From positions 49,250,232 through 49,314,231 of the forward strand of contig OW387136.1 of NCBI GenBank assembly GCA_936440205.1: 64,000 nt of DNA, written 5' to 3'. The translations under genes were made by a program, and so were the position numbers. This DNA comes from Lepidonotus clava (taxonomy: Eukaryota; Annelida; Polychaeta; Phyllodocida; Polynoidae). Below, piece by piece: positions 11,363 to 26,200 of the stretch (positions are counted from its first letter, which is position 1; each line of letters starts with the position of its first letter). The notes under the pieces are model-generated. The model was not told the origin of the DNA. It saw nothing but the letters and a program-made list of their open reading frames with translations, and did not search any database.

Positions 11363-13976
11363 ATCTTGATGCTTTGAGACATGGACCAATGTCATTGCTA
11401 TTCTATAATGGCCCAATGAAAGGCCAGCTAACATCACAGTGTGACCTTTTGGTACATTGACTCTGATTGGTCAGTTGGCCCACCACTAAGAAGGAGGATG
11501 CTGAGTAACTGATTTCACACGGGTAGAAGATGACAGTTGTAAAATTTCGCATTCATAAAGATGTGTCTAGAACCAACCCTAATGTGTACAATGTAATGGC
11601 CTTTGGGGGTTGCATCATATAATATCATATATAATATACCAGAATGCCAGCTGAAACAACACAACACTAATCTTTGCAGCAGTTTTCTCCATCCCCAACC
11701 ATACTATACATAATAGTACCCATAGAACACAACCTCGGTTAAAGCCTTGGCCGTGTAGTTCTTTGCAGAGTACACTATGGAAAAATAGTGAATTAAATAC
11801 AGATAAGAAGTGATTGAGTTCTTATCATCACAGGATACATTTGAATACTCAACATCCAAGGCTTGTCCATCCATGGCCCTTATAGACATTATAGTTATGA
11901 AGTACTGCTTAGGTGCTCGGTGAGATAGTTTACAGGGACGGATTAAGGGGCAGCGTATGAGGCCCCAGTCTCCCTTTCTCAGAACAAATAGCAATTTTTT
12001 AATGTAGGATTCAAGCCAACAGAAGAGGACGATGATGAATGTTTTAATAGAACGTCCCTTTTTTTTGCTCTACATAAAGTAGTACATATAATAACTGTAA
12101 TGGGTAATGTCCTCCAATTCTTCCATCACACATTCACGCAAACTACCAACACACACTTACACACTTCAAAAGTAAACAAGTTGCTGCACATCAAAAATTA
12201 ATATACATACAATACTGACTCATTGTTACTTATTCCTTCCTAATTCTCATTAAAGAATTTATGTGTACATTGTTGGTAGAGTCCCCTGAGCTGGGATTTA
12301 CCTATTCACATCTGTATATCCTACAAACAATACAATTCCCTAGTATATTCTCCCTAATACAGACATGTATTTCATTGCACCTGCAGAATGGTTCCAGGGT
12401 AAACCTGGGAAAAGTACAATGCTATATGTGCAGGGAATTTACACTTAAAAAAAACTTTGCTAGAAGGATCTTTAAAATTTAACATACAAGGTAAACTATA
12501 CCACCTTTCAACCATGCTTAAAAACAAATTATGCCAGGAACAAACAAACCATTGATGCTTCAAGCTTGTAAATAAACTAAGGATGCCCATAGATTGCCCA
12601 CAATGCACTTTGATTAAATCAGCAGGTGCATTAGCATACAGGACACAGTAATCTGTGATAGGGTCAATTGTCATCAAACTTTAGGCCTCTGTACAATGTA
12701 GAGATGTACATCTGGTCGAGAGACGGTGGTCTTTGGCAGAGCGAGCCTCACGTATCACTCACTGATTATAGATAATTCGCTAAAGGCACGGTTTATTGCT
12801 GGTGCTCCACTAGCCGTAAGCAGGATTTTGACATCACATTCTCCTTGCATAGTCCATCGGACAGGGTAACTTCTTTCCTGAGACTTGAGAAGAAACTGGT
12901 ACTTATGGAGGCAATCGGATGTGTTGCCTAACACAAAGTATTCAAGTTGTGTAATATTGTAAGTCATCCATCATGCGTCATGCTGGCCACTACCCCTTAT
13001 AACAAATAACACACTGTATTTGTACTTGTCCTCTGCAGTTTTACCATTTGCCCAAGAAAGACTTCGGTGATGTCATGTTTAACGATATAAATTGTCTCAA
13101 ACTTGCAGAAACCCTTATCATCACTGCTTCAAACAAGTGGAAAAGGGCACTTACACAAAAATCTCAGAATGAGTAGTGTGGTCAATTTACAACTACCTGA
13201 ACAACCAACCTGGCAGTTTGATAAACATCACATTTCCTTCCTAAGAATTCTAATTAAGTTTTCAGAGCAGAATAGGTGAAAAGTGTTATTATGGCATTTC
13301 TCTAATCTTATTCCATGGTTCTTTTAGCTGAGAATCACATAACTTTTGTACCGCCTGGTGCAATGGAACCTTGACGCTCTATAATATCTCTGCAGATTCT
13401 GTCTGCATGTATTTGGCCACTATCTTGAAGAGGCAGTATGGTCAATGAATTGCAGTAAAGACAATTCACATAACTTTGGCTCATATCATTCTTTTCCCTC
13501 CACGAGGCCATGGAGCAACAACAATGGTTTAATATCCATTTGAAACCCTACATAAGTGTCTAATCTCTCAACATAGTTTTTCTATTTTAGCAACTTTAAA
13601 TTGAGCAAACCTTATTGGTATCTGAGTACTTTGAATTTTCCTTCACAATACTTCCCCCAATGTCCATCCACTGGCTTAATAATTAGGAAAACCAGTAACT
13701 GCAACTCTATAAAATATCAAATTTCTTGAGTTTCTTGTTTTGCTTATCATCAAGTAGATTCCACGTGGTTATGATTATGTCCACTAACCACTAAAGTAAC
13801 GTTAGCTACCATGACCTAAACCCAATCCAATTTCTAATTCTCACATCATTCCTTGCCTTGCTAGTCATAGTAGTTTTGACAACAGCCACAGTGGCTTAGC
13901 TGAAAAATGGGTAACTATGTACATTTTCAGCATTCAATCCAATTGTTTTGCTACTTCAACATCACTTTGGTCCTCT
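11363..13976. other. Gap downstream of the transporter gene, including its 3' UTR
   Basis: No exon or repeat family was recognised. The region should include the transporter 3' UTR, read leftward from 13976. A minus-strand AATAAA (TTTATT at 12792-12797) lies about 1.2 kb beyond the stop and is a possible but unproven poly(A) signal. Confidence 0.35.
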
Positions 13977-14236
13977 TCATGCCATGGATACATTAACATC
14001 TTTATGGTCAGTTGGAAACTCTGAGGCAGTCAGCGAGTCTGTCAATCGGCCATCTTGTTTGTAGTTTGCCCCACTATTGTCCACTAAATGGGGTACAGAC
14101 AGGACCTTCCTGTTTTGTCGCGGTGTGAAAGACGCTGACCCATTCATGCTGGCTTTGTTCAAGTTGCCCAGACTACGTGCCATTCGCATGTCAATGTCCT
14201 CAGCCTGAAGACGGTGGATTGGCCATTTGCTGGGTG
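13977..14236 (-). CDS. Transporter exon f (C-terminal tail and stop)
   Basis: The acceptor GTGATTTTCAG precedes 14236, and 260 nt run to a TGA at 13977-13979. Two bases complete the codon split with exon e, then 85 residues follow (PSKWPIHRLQAEDIDMRM onward). It is hydrophilic and rich in Ser and Asn, with no membrane segment, as expected for the cytoplasmic C-terminus. Confidence 0.82.
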
Positions 14237-17200
14237 CTGAAAATCACAATACTTGTTATTTATTTACTTTACAAAGAAGGTTAATCAGAGACACAGTATC
14301 TTTAGAGAATCTTTTATGCAAATGTTATATTTTCAAATGGAAACATTAAACATTAGATCAAATAGCTGTTACTCTTCATGCTCCAGCCAAAAATCATATA
14401 TCATAAATCATATCAATATATAGACCATTATATGGAAATATACATAAAAGCTGATAACCAATATATATGTTTTTGTTAAAGAGGATACTATGATACATTC
14501 ATATTTTCAATTTTCAGACAAAAATGAATTTCTTTAAGCAGTTTACAATATTTGCAGTTCCTATGTAGTTGGTAAAAAACTAAATCATTAAAACTGAATT
14601 ATATAGCAGAGTAAATATTCAAGCTGTCTTGAATCTGACCCTAGAATAGACTACTGGCATTCCAATAATTCCAATATTATCAACTTACGTTCTTCGAGTC
14701 CGGCTTTGTCCAGGTCTGTCATAGACATGGCAACGTATGTCTTTACCATGGTCACTGCCTCTTCAGCCTGCAAGTCAGACAAACCATGAGATCAAAAACT
14801 ATTTATGCGACTATAAAGTTTACAGATACAGTAGAGGAATATCTATACTGAGGTGTCTCTACAGCTAATGACATAGGTCATAGTGCTTGGTCATCATACT
14901 TAGTCACGGTACTTGGAACTATAGATGTCCCCAAACATTGGTCAAGGTACTTTGAACTATAGATGTCACCAAACATGTCATAAATACCCCATTAACATCA
15001 TGTCTACAGAAAGTGTGAATTTTTGAAGTAAAAGAATAAACATCATATGTCGATGTTTAACCTTGATTCCCTCTGACAATCTGTAAAATTGGAAGCAAAT
15101 TCAGGATGTGGAACATAGGTTTATCATCCGCACCTCCGGAGTGGTACATACAGAGGGTAGTGCATTGTGACAGGTACCACTCCTCATTTTCAGTATTTTA
15201 TTGTACATACTAAGGGCTTTATCCTCGGGTGACCCATGGGGATTGTACGTACCCCGGGCTTCACCCTTTCTATGTGACAATCCCCTCTCGGTGGTACAGA
15301 CCCCCTCTGATGACCCCTGTTACAGCAGATAACAGGTTTTCAACCGATTACTTACCTGAGGCTGTGATGGTATAAGGAATAAGAGGATAGCTGCCAGTAG
15401 AGGAGGAGCACCTGCTGCCATGAACACCAACTTGTAGGTTCCCATGTAGTCATAGACCAGGCCTGAGGGAGACAAAAGTCAAATAAGTCCACTGTGTTTA
15501 CTGTCAGATTGAGGTTCTCCATACCTTTACGACAATGAAATTTGATCATTAACGGTCAACTGGAATGCACATGGCTTTCCTTCAAAACTCTGATCCTTGC
15601 AATAATTTTGTTGCTACCTTAAATTTACCATCTAGAATTGTGCTAATATACATACTACATTTGCAGGCAAAAATATGTGTGTAAAAAGACTACAATATGA
15701 GTTTAAGGAAAAAGGAAAATGAGTAGTAATAACATAGCAGTGCTAGAAAAAAAACCTGAAACACCTGGGACAACTGGCATAGGTGCTGTGCAAATAAATG
15801 CAAGGGAATAGTTGCCCAGTGGACAACAACATTTTGGACCTACAAAATATTTTGAAAGTGTTTCATATTGAACTGCTCACAGCTTTCGTTCAATTTACTG
15901 AGGCATATTGAACATTGCATTGAAATTCAAGACTACCATATCCTAGGCCTGAGACATCAAGTAAAGATGTATATATGGTTGCCAAACAGATAATCTTGAC
16001 ATGTAACAATTTGTCAAGCCATATAAGGACAATTGCAGTTGAAGTGATTTGTTTGGTACGTACCAGCAAGTGGTGGGCCAGCTGTCATGGGGAACGAGCA
16101 GATGCCGAGCAGACATCCAATGCCTTGAGCAGCTCCTGCTGGCCCGAGCAAGTCAAAGGCGATTGGTCCCAGTAAGCAGATGAAGCAGCCATCAGAGATG
16201 CCCATGACCAGTGTAAGGGCGATAAGTACACCGAATGAGGTGGCAAAGGGAATACAGGCAGTGGCAATTCCCAGGATCAGGAAGGCTGCTTGTTGCATCC
16301 GGATGCGGTTGACTCGGGGAAGGTCAGCAACTTTGCCAAAGATGAGTCGGGACACCCCTGATGTGGCACCAATGCACATGACGAGCACCTCTCCGTTGGC
16401 CTCTGGGAACACATCTTGGGTGTGTTTTACCTGAAAAGCAAGGAAAAGAACAAATATTAGAATAGTGAAGGACATTTGTTATAGTTTCTTGCATAGATCT
16501 TTTATAACTATTGAGTAGTGGGAACCTACATTTTTCAAACCACTTATTTCTTTGGCTCCATGCATTATAATTCGAAGCTATACAACTTTCCCATGAACCT
16601 GCACAATCCTCAACCTTGCCAACCTTTTGGGACTTTGGTAACTGGGTCACTTCATATAGGTTAACTATGAGTAACACGGGAAACATTGTTTCAAATTTAA
16701 AACACCAGGGTGGCGCCAATTAATCAAAAAAGATGTATTACTATAGACAGCCTTATAATCTCAAGCTGTTAACCAATCAAACCTATTTGATCTTATTTCA
16801 ATGAAAATGTATATTGTATAATCTTCACTGTCTATTCATGAAAGAAATATCAGAGATATTGTCAAATGTAAATCTTCCTAAATTGCTCTCTCCTGCCTCA
16901 AGACTTAGTCTTTTGAAAAGGCTATGTCACATTAAGGATAGGTATTCTCATTATTCCATTTTTAGCTAAATTATACACATACGTCAATTCTATTTCATCC
17001 CCTTTAGGATGAAATGAATCTTCATACCCAAAATAAGTTAGGCAATGGAATGTGTCGCTGATATATCAACATACATTTCAATAATCTTGAGCTAGACTGA
17101 TGTTATTTGTCTTTGTTTAATTCCAGGGATGTTTCATTATTAATGTTCGTATCTGTTAATATCCCGTATCGGGACGTTTCATCATTATTCGACTGCGTGA

Positions 17201-20200
17201 TGTTTTATCGTTTATCAATCATGTTTTACTTATTCGAAGATGTCAATAAATGTGTGTTATGTTAAAGTAAAGGGGAGTTCTTCGTGATTAATCGTTGAAA
17301 TAGCTAGCTTCGTCCAGGTAGATCGTTATCCTGGATCATAGTTCTTTCCTTAGTGATAGAGATTCCAAGTAAAGGGGCTCAAACCTATACAAAGAACACG
17401 CGCTTGGCAAGAGGTAAGTTTATTATATCCATGACAATATTCCGAAGATACAGGTATACAGTTCTCTCATCCATGCAGTTCATTCGATTCATTTCATAAT
17501 TCTAACACATCAGTATCATTCCAACCAGGCATAGCTATGGTTAAGCTTCCCCTTTCATAAGGTATATACGTTCCGACACTATTGACAGTCACCTCCCGTC
17601 TACCTGTAACGGAGACCATTGGTAGGATCTCCATCACGTCCAGTACGTTGTCCATAAGGCTAAGCCTAAGCCGTCCCAATCCTTACTATCACCTAATCGT
17701 TGTGGTTACTACCATCTCAACACTACCCGTGTGATCCGTATGTTAGACTATTGCTCCCATGTGTTCTGATCGAACTCTATCTTGGTCTGCTCGTCTATCT
17801 CAAGTCTCATACTGCTTATATAGCGACAGCCAAAGGCTTGGCACTATACCCATTTACACTAATACTTATAACGATGTCTCCTTTATCTTTCATGCTTCCC
17901 ATTCTTACCTATATAAACTAATTCTATTTCTAACTATGCACAACTTAACGTTGACGACGAAGCCTATTATCTCCAGTATTCTTTAGCTAGGTGTTTCACC
18001 TCATAACGTACCCATACAGGTTTTCCATTGCGCGAGTGTCCCTTGTCGTACCTGTGCATACCTGCAGGAGGTGAGACAACCCAACTACAATCCCTACGCC
18101 CGAGGACGTTATCATTCTTCCATACATTCTAACTAAGCCACTAAACAATGGCGCCGCCTGGCGCCTAGCACACATATCAGCATTACACGTTTTACTATGA
18201 ATTCTTGCCAATCCGAACGAGTTTACAATATTTTGTTACTAATTTCTAAAGTCTATTCTAGTTCTTTTTGCACTGGACCTCAGTGCAATCTATTGTTGGA
18301 CTTGAGAATTGTCCACATTGTCCCTGTTGATTAAGAGGTCCTCAAATCATATTATCATTACAGATTATCAGGTTAGTGCACTACTGGACTGTTTACCCAG
18401 AATCATTAGACTTCCAGCTGTCAATGTCTCTAACAGAAGCTGTTTCCCCACTTGGGTGACTAACAATGGTGATTAGTGGATATTAGTTGCTTCACTGGCG
18501 ACCAAGGAGAAAAAAGAATTAGTCGCTGGGAGACTAACTAGTTGCCGGGCTACTAAAAAACTACTCTCCAAGTTGGGACTCTCTTGCCATAAAACTGCTG
18601 GTGATTAGAGGACACATTAGTTACTCTGCCTGGCGATTACAGGGAGCCAAAACCAATGTCCTGTCAAAATATGCCAACATTTTACAAACTCAAATAACTA
18701 TGAAAACACATTCTAAGGGTCTAATGTTAGCCATTGGTATAAGTAAAAGTCATGATAACTTACTGTAACTTTACTTGAATTCCATAAAACTCATGCTATT
18801 TATGCCTGAAGACAGCAATGTTTGTAAACAAACCAATTTTGGTGGGTCACCAAAATTGACCAGGGACACGTTTTAGTGTGTTTTAATGTAGTTTTAGCCC
18901 ATATTTACACTCTATATTTTTCCAGTGGCTTAGGTTATGGCCATAGACTATATTTCAATGGTTAACAGAATTTGTAAAATTTTGACCCAATATTGCTTTT
19001 GGCTCCCTTTAAGTGCACTAATTACCGGCAACATGGGAGAAATATTAAACATGCTCAACATTTCACCCATAACCACAGCGACTAGTGGTTTAGTCGCCAG
19101 ACATAACAGAAACAGCTACTTAGTCACCAGTGACCAAGGAAATCTAATAGCCCAAGTAGGGACTAGGCTTTAGGCCATTAGCGGTGTGTCGTTAATCGCT
19201 GTCAAGTGGGAGTACTCTAAAGCTTTGCTTTATCGATTGTTCTGGTTGAACCACTTTAGATAGGTTGTATAATTAATCTGTGTCACCTTATCTCACTCTT
19301 CCCTTGGACCTACCATTGATTTACTGCCATATCAGAACTGATTGAGAAAATGTAATACATCAATAGAATCTACACATGTATTATATACATGGGTCAGAGA
19401 TGTCACTTGGCTTCAGTACTGATTCTTAGGTTGGGAAGAGTTCCAAAGGGTTTCCTAGTACATCTTATGTGTTTCTTATATGGTCAATGCTAAACAAATT
19501 TACTAAAATTTAAGGTTTATGACCACTTTTGGAAATCTGAAGGGTTCAAGATATCAACCTTCATGTCTTAATGCTGCATCAAACTCTTAACTACTCAACC
19601 TGTGTTACTCCAGGGTATGATACAGTCTTTAACTAATCAGGATATGCACTAATGAAGGGTAGTGAGATAATTCATATGTCAACAAATAGCTAATTCTTTC
19701 CTTTTGTTGGAGTGGACATTGCCTATATCGAGTATCCTTATAGTGGGTGTTTTGGTGTGGCTCGGCTAAGGTCAAATCTATGTGTTATGTGTGTTAAAAT
19801 AAATTATTTTACTGATAAATCTTTCTGTATCACGCACCTTACTTTTATTTCATCCATAACATGGGTGATTTTGTGGTGGGTGGGGGGGGGGGGACCCGCC
19901 AAATATTCAATGTGTTTATGCTAAGTTCTAAGACACGGAGGGTCCGGCAGAAATTCTTACAATAGGGCACCCTAATTGCAGGGACATATTACCCAATATA
20001 CTTTTGCTACTATGACCTCTGTCCAGTTAGAGATCAACATGGTAACATCACAAGGTCAACATCCTGCAACTATCTGAATCTTCTCTGTGGTAACCCATTA
20101 ATAAGGCTGAATGACACTTGGGTCTGTTGCCTGGCCCCCGCTATATTCTCCATAACTGTATTGTCCTGCTAGTCACTGGTCAAGGGTAGGATCAGGGTAA

Positions 20201-23200
20201 GGTCAAAAGGGGTCAGATGAGGTCAACAAAGTCATGTAACCAGAGAGCTAATCTGGACTCTATATGGGAGTGTTGATAATGCACGAGGGGATGGCCAGGG
20301 TAAGGCAATAGTGGTGGAGGAGCTCATACATAACGATTTATACTCAGACAAGTCCCTCCAGGATTTCAACCCGAAACATAGGTGTTAGGAGGGGGTTGTT
20401 TACACAATGTAGCCACATAAAGGATGTGAGGGGAAGTAATAATGGTGTCATGACCTAATTTGCTGGTCCCCACAGGTCCTTTAAAGAGCAAATCAGCAAC
20501 CAAATGGATGGCTTGTAACAGCCTATTTCGGGGTTCTAAGTATGGCCTGAAGTAAGTTTAGTGTGCACATCATTGTAGAAATAGTAGGGCAATAATCAAA
20601 GACTGGGTTATCAAAGGTTACTAGTAGACCACTGGATGTTGTATATGTGTGGCCCTGTCTATGGGACCACCTGCCTCGGTAAAGGTGTAGGGGTACAGTC
20701 TTTACCTCCTCATAGATAAGTTCTATAATTTCATGGATATGATCATAAAAAACTGTCAAAAACCTTGCCTTGATATAACCATTGATGTTGACACAGCATT
20801 AAACACCACTAACCGACCAACCATTTAGTTTCTCATTTTCATATAAGCCATATGTTGGTTTTGAACCATTCAGGAGGTACTCAGAAAAACCACTGAGTCT
20901 CCCTGACGGTCATAATGGTGACCACAAGACCATCAACCTTATCTTAAGGTAAACCAATACCACTAAGTAAAACATAAGTGTGTTGGGGGGGGGGGGGAGT
21001 GATATTGTCACCATGAAGTCGTCCAGGATATATCGATGTATGTCAAAGGCTTGTATAATAAATGATTTTCCAGACTACGCCAACTAGTGTGAGATATAAG
21101 CTATGGACAGTTACTCAGACAAGCCTGGGGTTATTTTCTCTTTGAGCCTATGTAAATTGCTGGTTTTATACCACCTATATCTTTTTATGTATACAAAATT
21201 GCATAATTCTGACTAAATATATCAATAGCCCAAATCTTTGTCTTTTTTTTATGATATATGTGTCATCTGTGTGCATGCATGCTATCTATTTCAAAATCAT
21301 TTTTCAATAATTAAAGTTTTTAGCCAATCAGGTACACTGTATCAGTCCTTATCAGCATTACGTAACAGGTGCTGACCCCCACTGTCGGGTGGTCACCATA
21401 GCAACACCCAGACAAACAAAGCCACTAGACCGTGACCACCAGGTCTGGAAAAGACCTTATTGTAAAACATTGCCTTCTCAATAATTATGGAAAATTCGCT
21501 CAGAAAATGTATAACTAACATTTACATGCACGCAGGGTAGAAATGATCACATTTTCTATTTAAAATTGTACCATGTGAACCCGAGATTGGAATACCCAAA
21601 AATGTCCTGGACAGTTTCTGATCCACCTAAATACTTAAGGCTGTATGTGCCACTCTACAGCATTTACTTGTGGTACCATGAAAAGACGCAACCAAACTGC
21701 TGCAAGCTTCCTTGGGGTAGGGTAGCATAAGATAGCGGTACTTGCTTGCAGTAGGTCCTACAGCAAATGAATTTATATAGCCTTTCTATTGATTGCTTGC
21801 GGTCGGGGATACCAATATGTTGGTATCAACACCGCAAATGGCTTGCGGTACCTAAAAAAAGTTCGACCGCAAATGCTACCTACCATAAAGATAGGTGCGG
21901 ATGGGAAAATATGTGGATCCACTTTTCTAGTAGTTGGTTTTTGCTTCATTTCATACATATAGTACTTCAGAGCTATTAGGATTGTTTGAAACATCGTCAT
22001 GGCTTAAGTGTTACACTTTTAAATAATGTATTTAAATAGATTATGACACTTATCTTGCAAACACGTGGACGCGAACGTGTCTGTGAACGATTATTACAAA
22101 AAAATTCTGATAACAAAAGAAGACTGGTACCACTATATGTCACATCATTGTGACTCCACAAGAAGTGAGTGTTCAATAATTAGATTACATCCTTATCTGA
22201 CGCTCTGCGGTCAATATATCTATAGATCTTTGTGGCTGAACAAACACTTAAAGAGGTTTCCAGATAGCCAATCTCGCCTAGCAAGGGTCGTCAAGGTTCA
22301 AGGAGGGCCCCAGACAGCATTGAAAAATGGCCATTGAGTAGGTAGGATGATTAGCAATAAATGGTAGGGCACCTCTTGACGGGTTCACGTTTCGTTTTTG
22401 ACCTTTGGCATAGATATAATCCTTTTAGACCTAACTGCATTGTGATGTATTGCTCTAATGTAATCTTACTTATATAAAAAGCTGATAAATGTATTTGGTT
22501 ATGTATGTGTGCTTCCCTTTGCTCTTTAAAGTTTAAGCGCTATCAATTATTTCTTGCTTTCTTTTCTCTATGTATATTTAATTTTCAAATTGAACAGATC
22601 AGACGTTTATCAAATATATCTCTTAAACTAAATTGGCCCAGACTGGGGGTATGGATGGGGGGGGGGGGGGGGGGTTGTAGACCCATGTCACATTTCGGAT
22701 TTAAGAAATGGTCCTGTCCCTTGTCATTACCTTTTTAAAGCCCATGTCGCATGTCGAATTTAAGAAAAAGGAAATGTCATTTGTCTCTTAATTGCCAGGT
22801 CGCATGTCGAATTTTAAAAACGGCCGTGTCGCATTGTTGAATTTAAGAAATGCCCCTGTTGCAGTGTCGATTTTAAGGGTTTAGACCCATCAGACTAAAT
22901 ATAATTGAAAAACACTGTCCTTTATTTCATGTAGGTTGCAAAATCAAATATTTTTCCCAGGCTAGCCAATAGCCTCATAATATCTGACACCAAAGCAGAA
23001 CTAAACACAACGTTGCTGCAAGGTTATAATAACGTCATATAGCCACCGGAGAACAACCCCAAAACGTCCAGCCTGGCAATAGGCACTGCCCGCAATACGC
23101 ACTGCTCATCAGCTGCTGGGTGATAAAATAATATAAGAAACAGTGGCAGATACAACATTTCCGAAAGGGGGTCAGCATCTAGACCAAGTACACTTTTACG

Positions 23201-26200
23201 ATATGCCTTTGCTCGCACATGAGCTTTATGTTGAGACGCACATCATCAAAGAAAAGATCCCTTTGTTCTTCACAATGTAAGTAAGCGTCAAAATATTTGA
23301 CCTGGAATTTAGGATCGTGTGTGTTTCCTAAACAACCAACACATGATACGAGATATCAAATGATGACAAATAACTGTAATATGATCCCTTACAGACCGTA
23401 GTCCCGTGAGCAGTAAGGACGAGCAGCCCGGAGGACTTGTCTATACCCGGACCTCGTGGGCTGACCACAGCGTCAGCTGGGGCGGCCTTGTCCTGCTCAT
23501 GGGGCACGGGGCGTCATCACGTGAAGGTCTTATTGTTTTAGATTATGTTGTTCTTTGATAATAGAGTTTGAACCAATTTTGAAAATCGGTTTGTTAAATA
23601 ATTATTTTTCTTATACAACATACACTTTTCCAAAGAGTTTAGAATAATACATATCAGAAAAATTGTATTTCCATCAGGCTAATTGATCCAAATATGTGAA
23701 AAATGCATGAGAAGAAAATTGGTCGGCCCAAAATCACAACGTGGATTATGGCCTTGAGTGGTGGAAGTTTTATGCTGTACCAACAGCCAGGGTCATTTTC
23801 ACAGCGAAAACAAGTTGGAATTAATACTGTCTTTGGTGATCGTATCTAATGAGATGAAGGTGACAGGGCGGGCAAACATCAGGGGATCAAAACCTGGAAA
23901 TAGTTTTTGCTGTACCTCGTCCCTTAGTGAACCCAGCACCAACCGGGAATTGAACCCAAAGAATCACTTGGTCAGTGCTGGCTCCCCCCTATCATCACCT
24001 TTTACGATCAGCAGGGGCTACTGGAGACCTATATTCTTCCCCGGAACCCCCACAGGGTCTTTGATAATACATGTAGATACATTTTTTGGCCTGTTCTATG
24101 ATTGAAGCTTTATTTGGTTTTTGTACCCTTTGGTCTCTCAGTTCTCTCCTATCAATTATATCCTTGACACCATAGACCTTGAACCGATGTGGTCACATGA
24201 TTGGCGACCACCACATGATGTTCATGACCATGTGGCTGTGAAATAAATCCAAAGTTCTAAATTCTAAGGAATGAGGATAATTGATTATAATTAAATGATT
24301 TTGCATTTATGATATGTAGCAGAAATATCTTTTTTTAGCTGTTGCAGGATTGAGAATAATATTGATAACCAATTGATCACCAAGATGGCAGCCATCCCAT
24401 TTTGGACGATGTGGCATCATCTGCCTAACGTCTATAGATTGGGATGGACGCACCATTATTTCAAAAGGTTTCAGACCCCTACTACCCCTAAGTGCGTAGG
24501 CACTTATTGGAAAGTCCGTATACCCTACTGTACAAATTATGGGGGGAAATGGGAAGGACTGTTTTTTTTTTAATTGTATACCAGCTTCCCTACAACAATG
24601 CCTAATCTGGTCACCGAGTGTAAAGTGTTACCAACATGCACGGCTGGGCACTCTTTTACCCTCGGGCTCAGACTCATCTGTAAACATCTGCAATACGCCA
24701 ATCCGACATTAGGTATATATCTTAGGGCTGGGCAAGGAGTTGGACAAAATAACCATGTAAGCCATCCTTGTCTCCTAGATTGAGGCTAATGAAATAAGCA
24801 CGAATTGTATTTTTCTCTTTTTCTATCCTGAAGTATGGCTAAAACATTACAATTTCTTAGATTGTATCGACCTGACAGATTTACAGGTTTGCCAGACAAT
24901 CAAAATGTTATATTTCAGGGCAAATTAGGGTTGGACATTATAGGTTGTCCTGACAGGCTTTAACATTGGTTCCTATGGGAAAATGGCCAATATGTAAAGT
25001 TGCATTTTACAAATTTTTGGAGCAGTCTGTCAACCGAATTGCTTTGGTTAATTTCATAACCTGCATCTGTCTTCAGGAAATAAGCACAGAAGCAACTTTG
25101 ATAGTATTTTATGGTAAACTTTAATGTTGGTGTAAACTGGGATGGGCTTAAATAGATGCAATTCCGAGAAGAGTTTGGTTCTTTTTGTTTCTCTTCTAGT
25201 ATGGGTCTCTTCATAAGTATTTATAGTTATGCCGCCAGGAAATTAGATTTATGGCAAAGCATGTTGCTATTTTTTGGGGTGTTATATCTAACCCCGGGAG
25301 GGAGGGAGGTTACTCAACTTGGGTTTGCGTACTCACCGCAAAATTCACCTTGGGAGGCTGTAACTGCGTCCAAGGCAGAAAAAGGGGACGGGGGCGGTCA
25401 CTGACTGTATTGAGGATGTAGTGGTTAGCTTTTGTAGCCAGAGTAAATCAGCATGCAAGTTTAGGGTTATTCATATTAATTTATTTTAATGGTTTGATTG
25501 TATGAGAAACCTCGGAGAACCATACTTGTAAGCTCTGATCAAGAGCTTAACTTTTGCAGTGGGTTCCTATCATGAAAGAGTGACTACCCCCGCCTCTAAC
25601 CCGGGTGTTAAGTTATTCCGAGTTATGGTAGTACTATATGACTGTTCCATGAGGTATCCCCGCCGTCTGGCCATTTCCCGGTAGTACGGACATAATTACT
25701 CCCCTGACCTACACAGCCGACCGTTGGTGAACCAATGACAGGCGACGTACGGTGAAGGTCATCCGTCCAAACTACCGGGGGATGAGGGGTAGCTGAAGGG
25801 GGGTAGCTGAAGGGGGAGGGGGAGACTAATTCTTTGACACCTAATATTTACACATTTGATAAGTATAAATTATAGGGATACAAAATACGTAATGCTATAT
25901 GACAGATGTTGGGAACAAGTCATGCCATAATTAATGAAAATTCTAATTGCTTAACCCTTAAGACCCCAATCCGGCCATGGCTGCCCGAGGGTGTGCCCGC
26001 CAATCCAGCTGTAGCCACTATTTTTCCACATTTTTCCAAGGAAACACTTTCATGAGTATTCAAGATAGAAACTTGGACCAATATATCGTTTAAAAGTTTA
26101 TTAAATTTCCTTTCCAATGCTATAAGTCCCATTCAATAACGTTCATTGATGGGGTAGGGTCGTTCTTTGAACTTTCTCAAATACAAGGAATTTAGGGAAA

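Noticed and set aside
15352-15549. 65-codon minus-strand frame over exon d
   Set aside because: It is the wrong phase; the phase set by exon c gives the conserved TM11-TM12 sequence instead.
17100-18230. Possible solo LTR-like segment (tGTT... start, AACA then TGGCGCC-like word near 18145)
   Set aside because: Composition differs from neighbours, but I found no matching second copy, no target duplication and no gag or pol similarity. The TGGCGCC word alone is too weak to call an LTR element.
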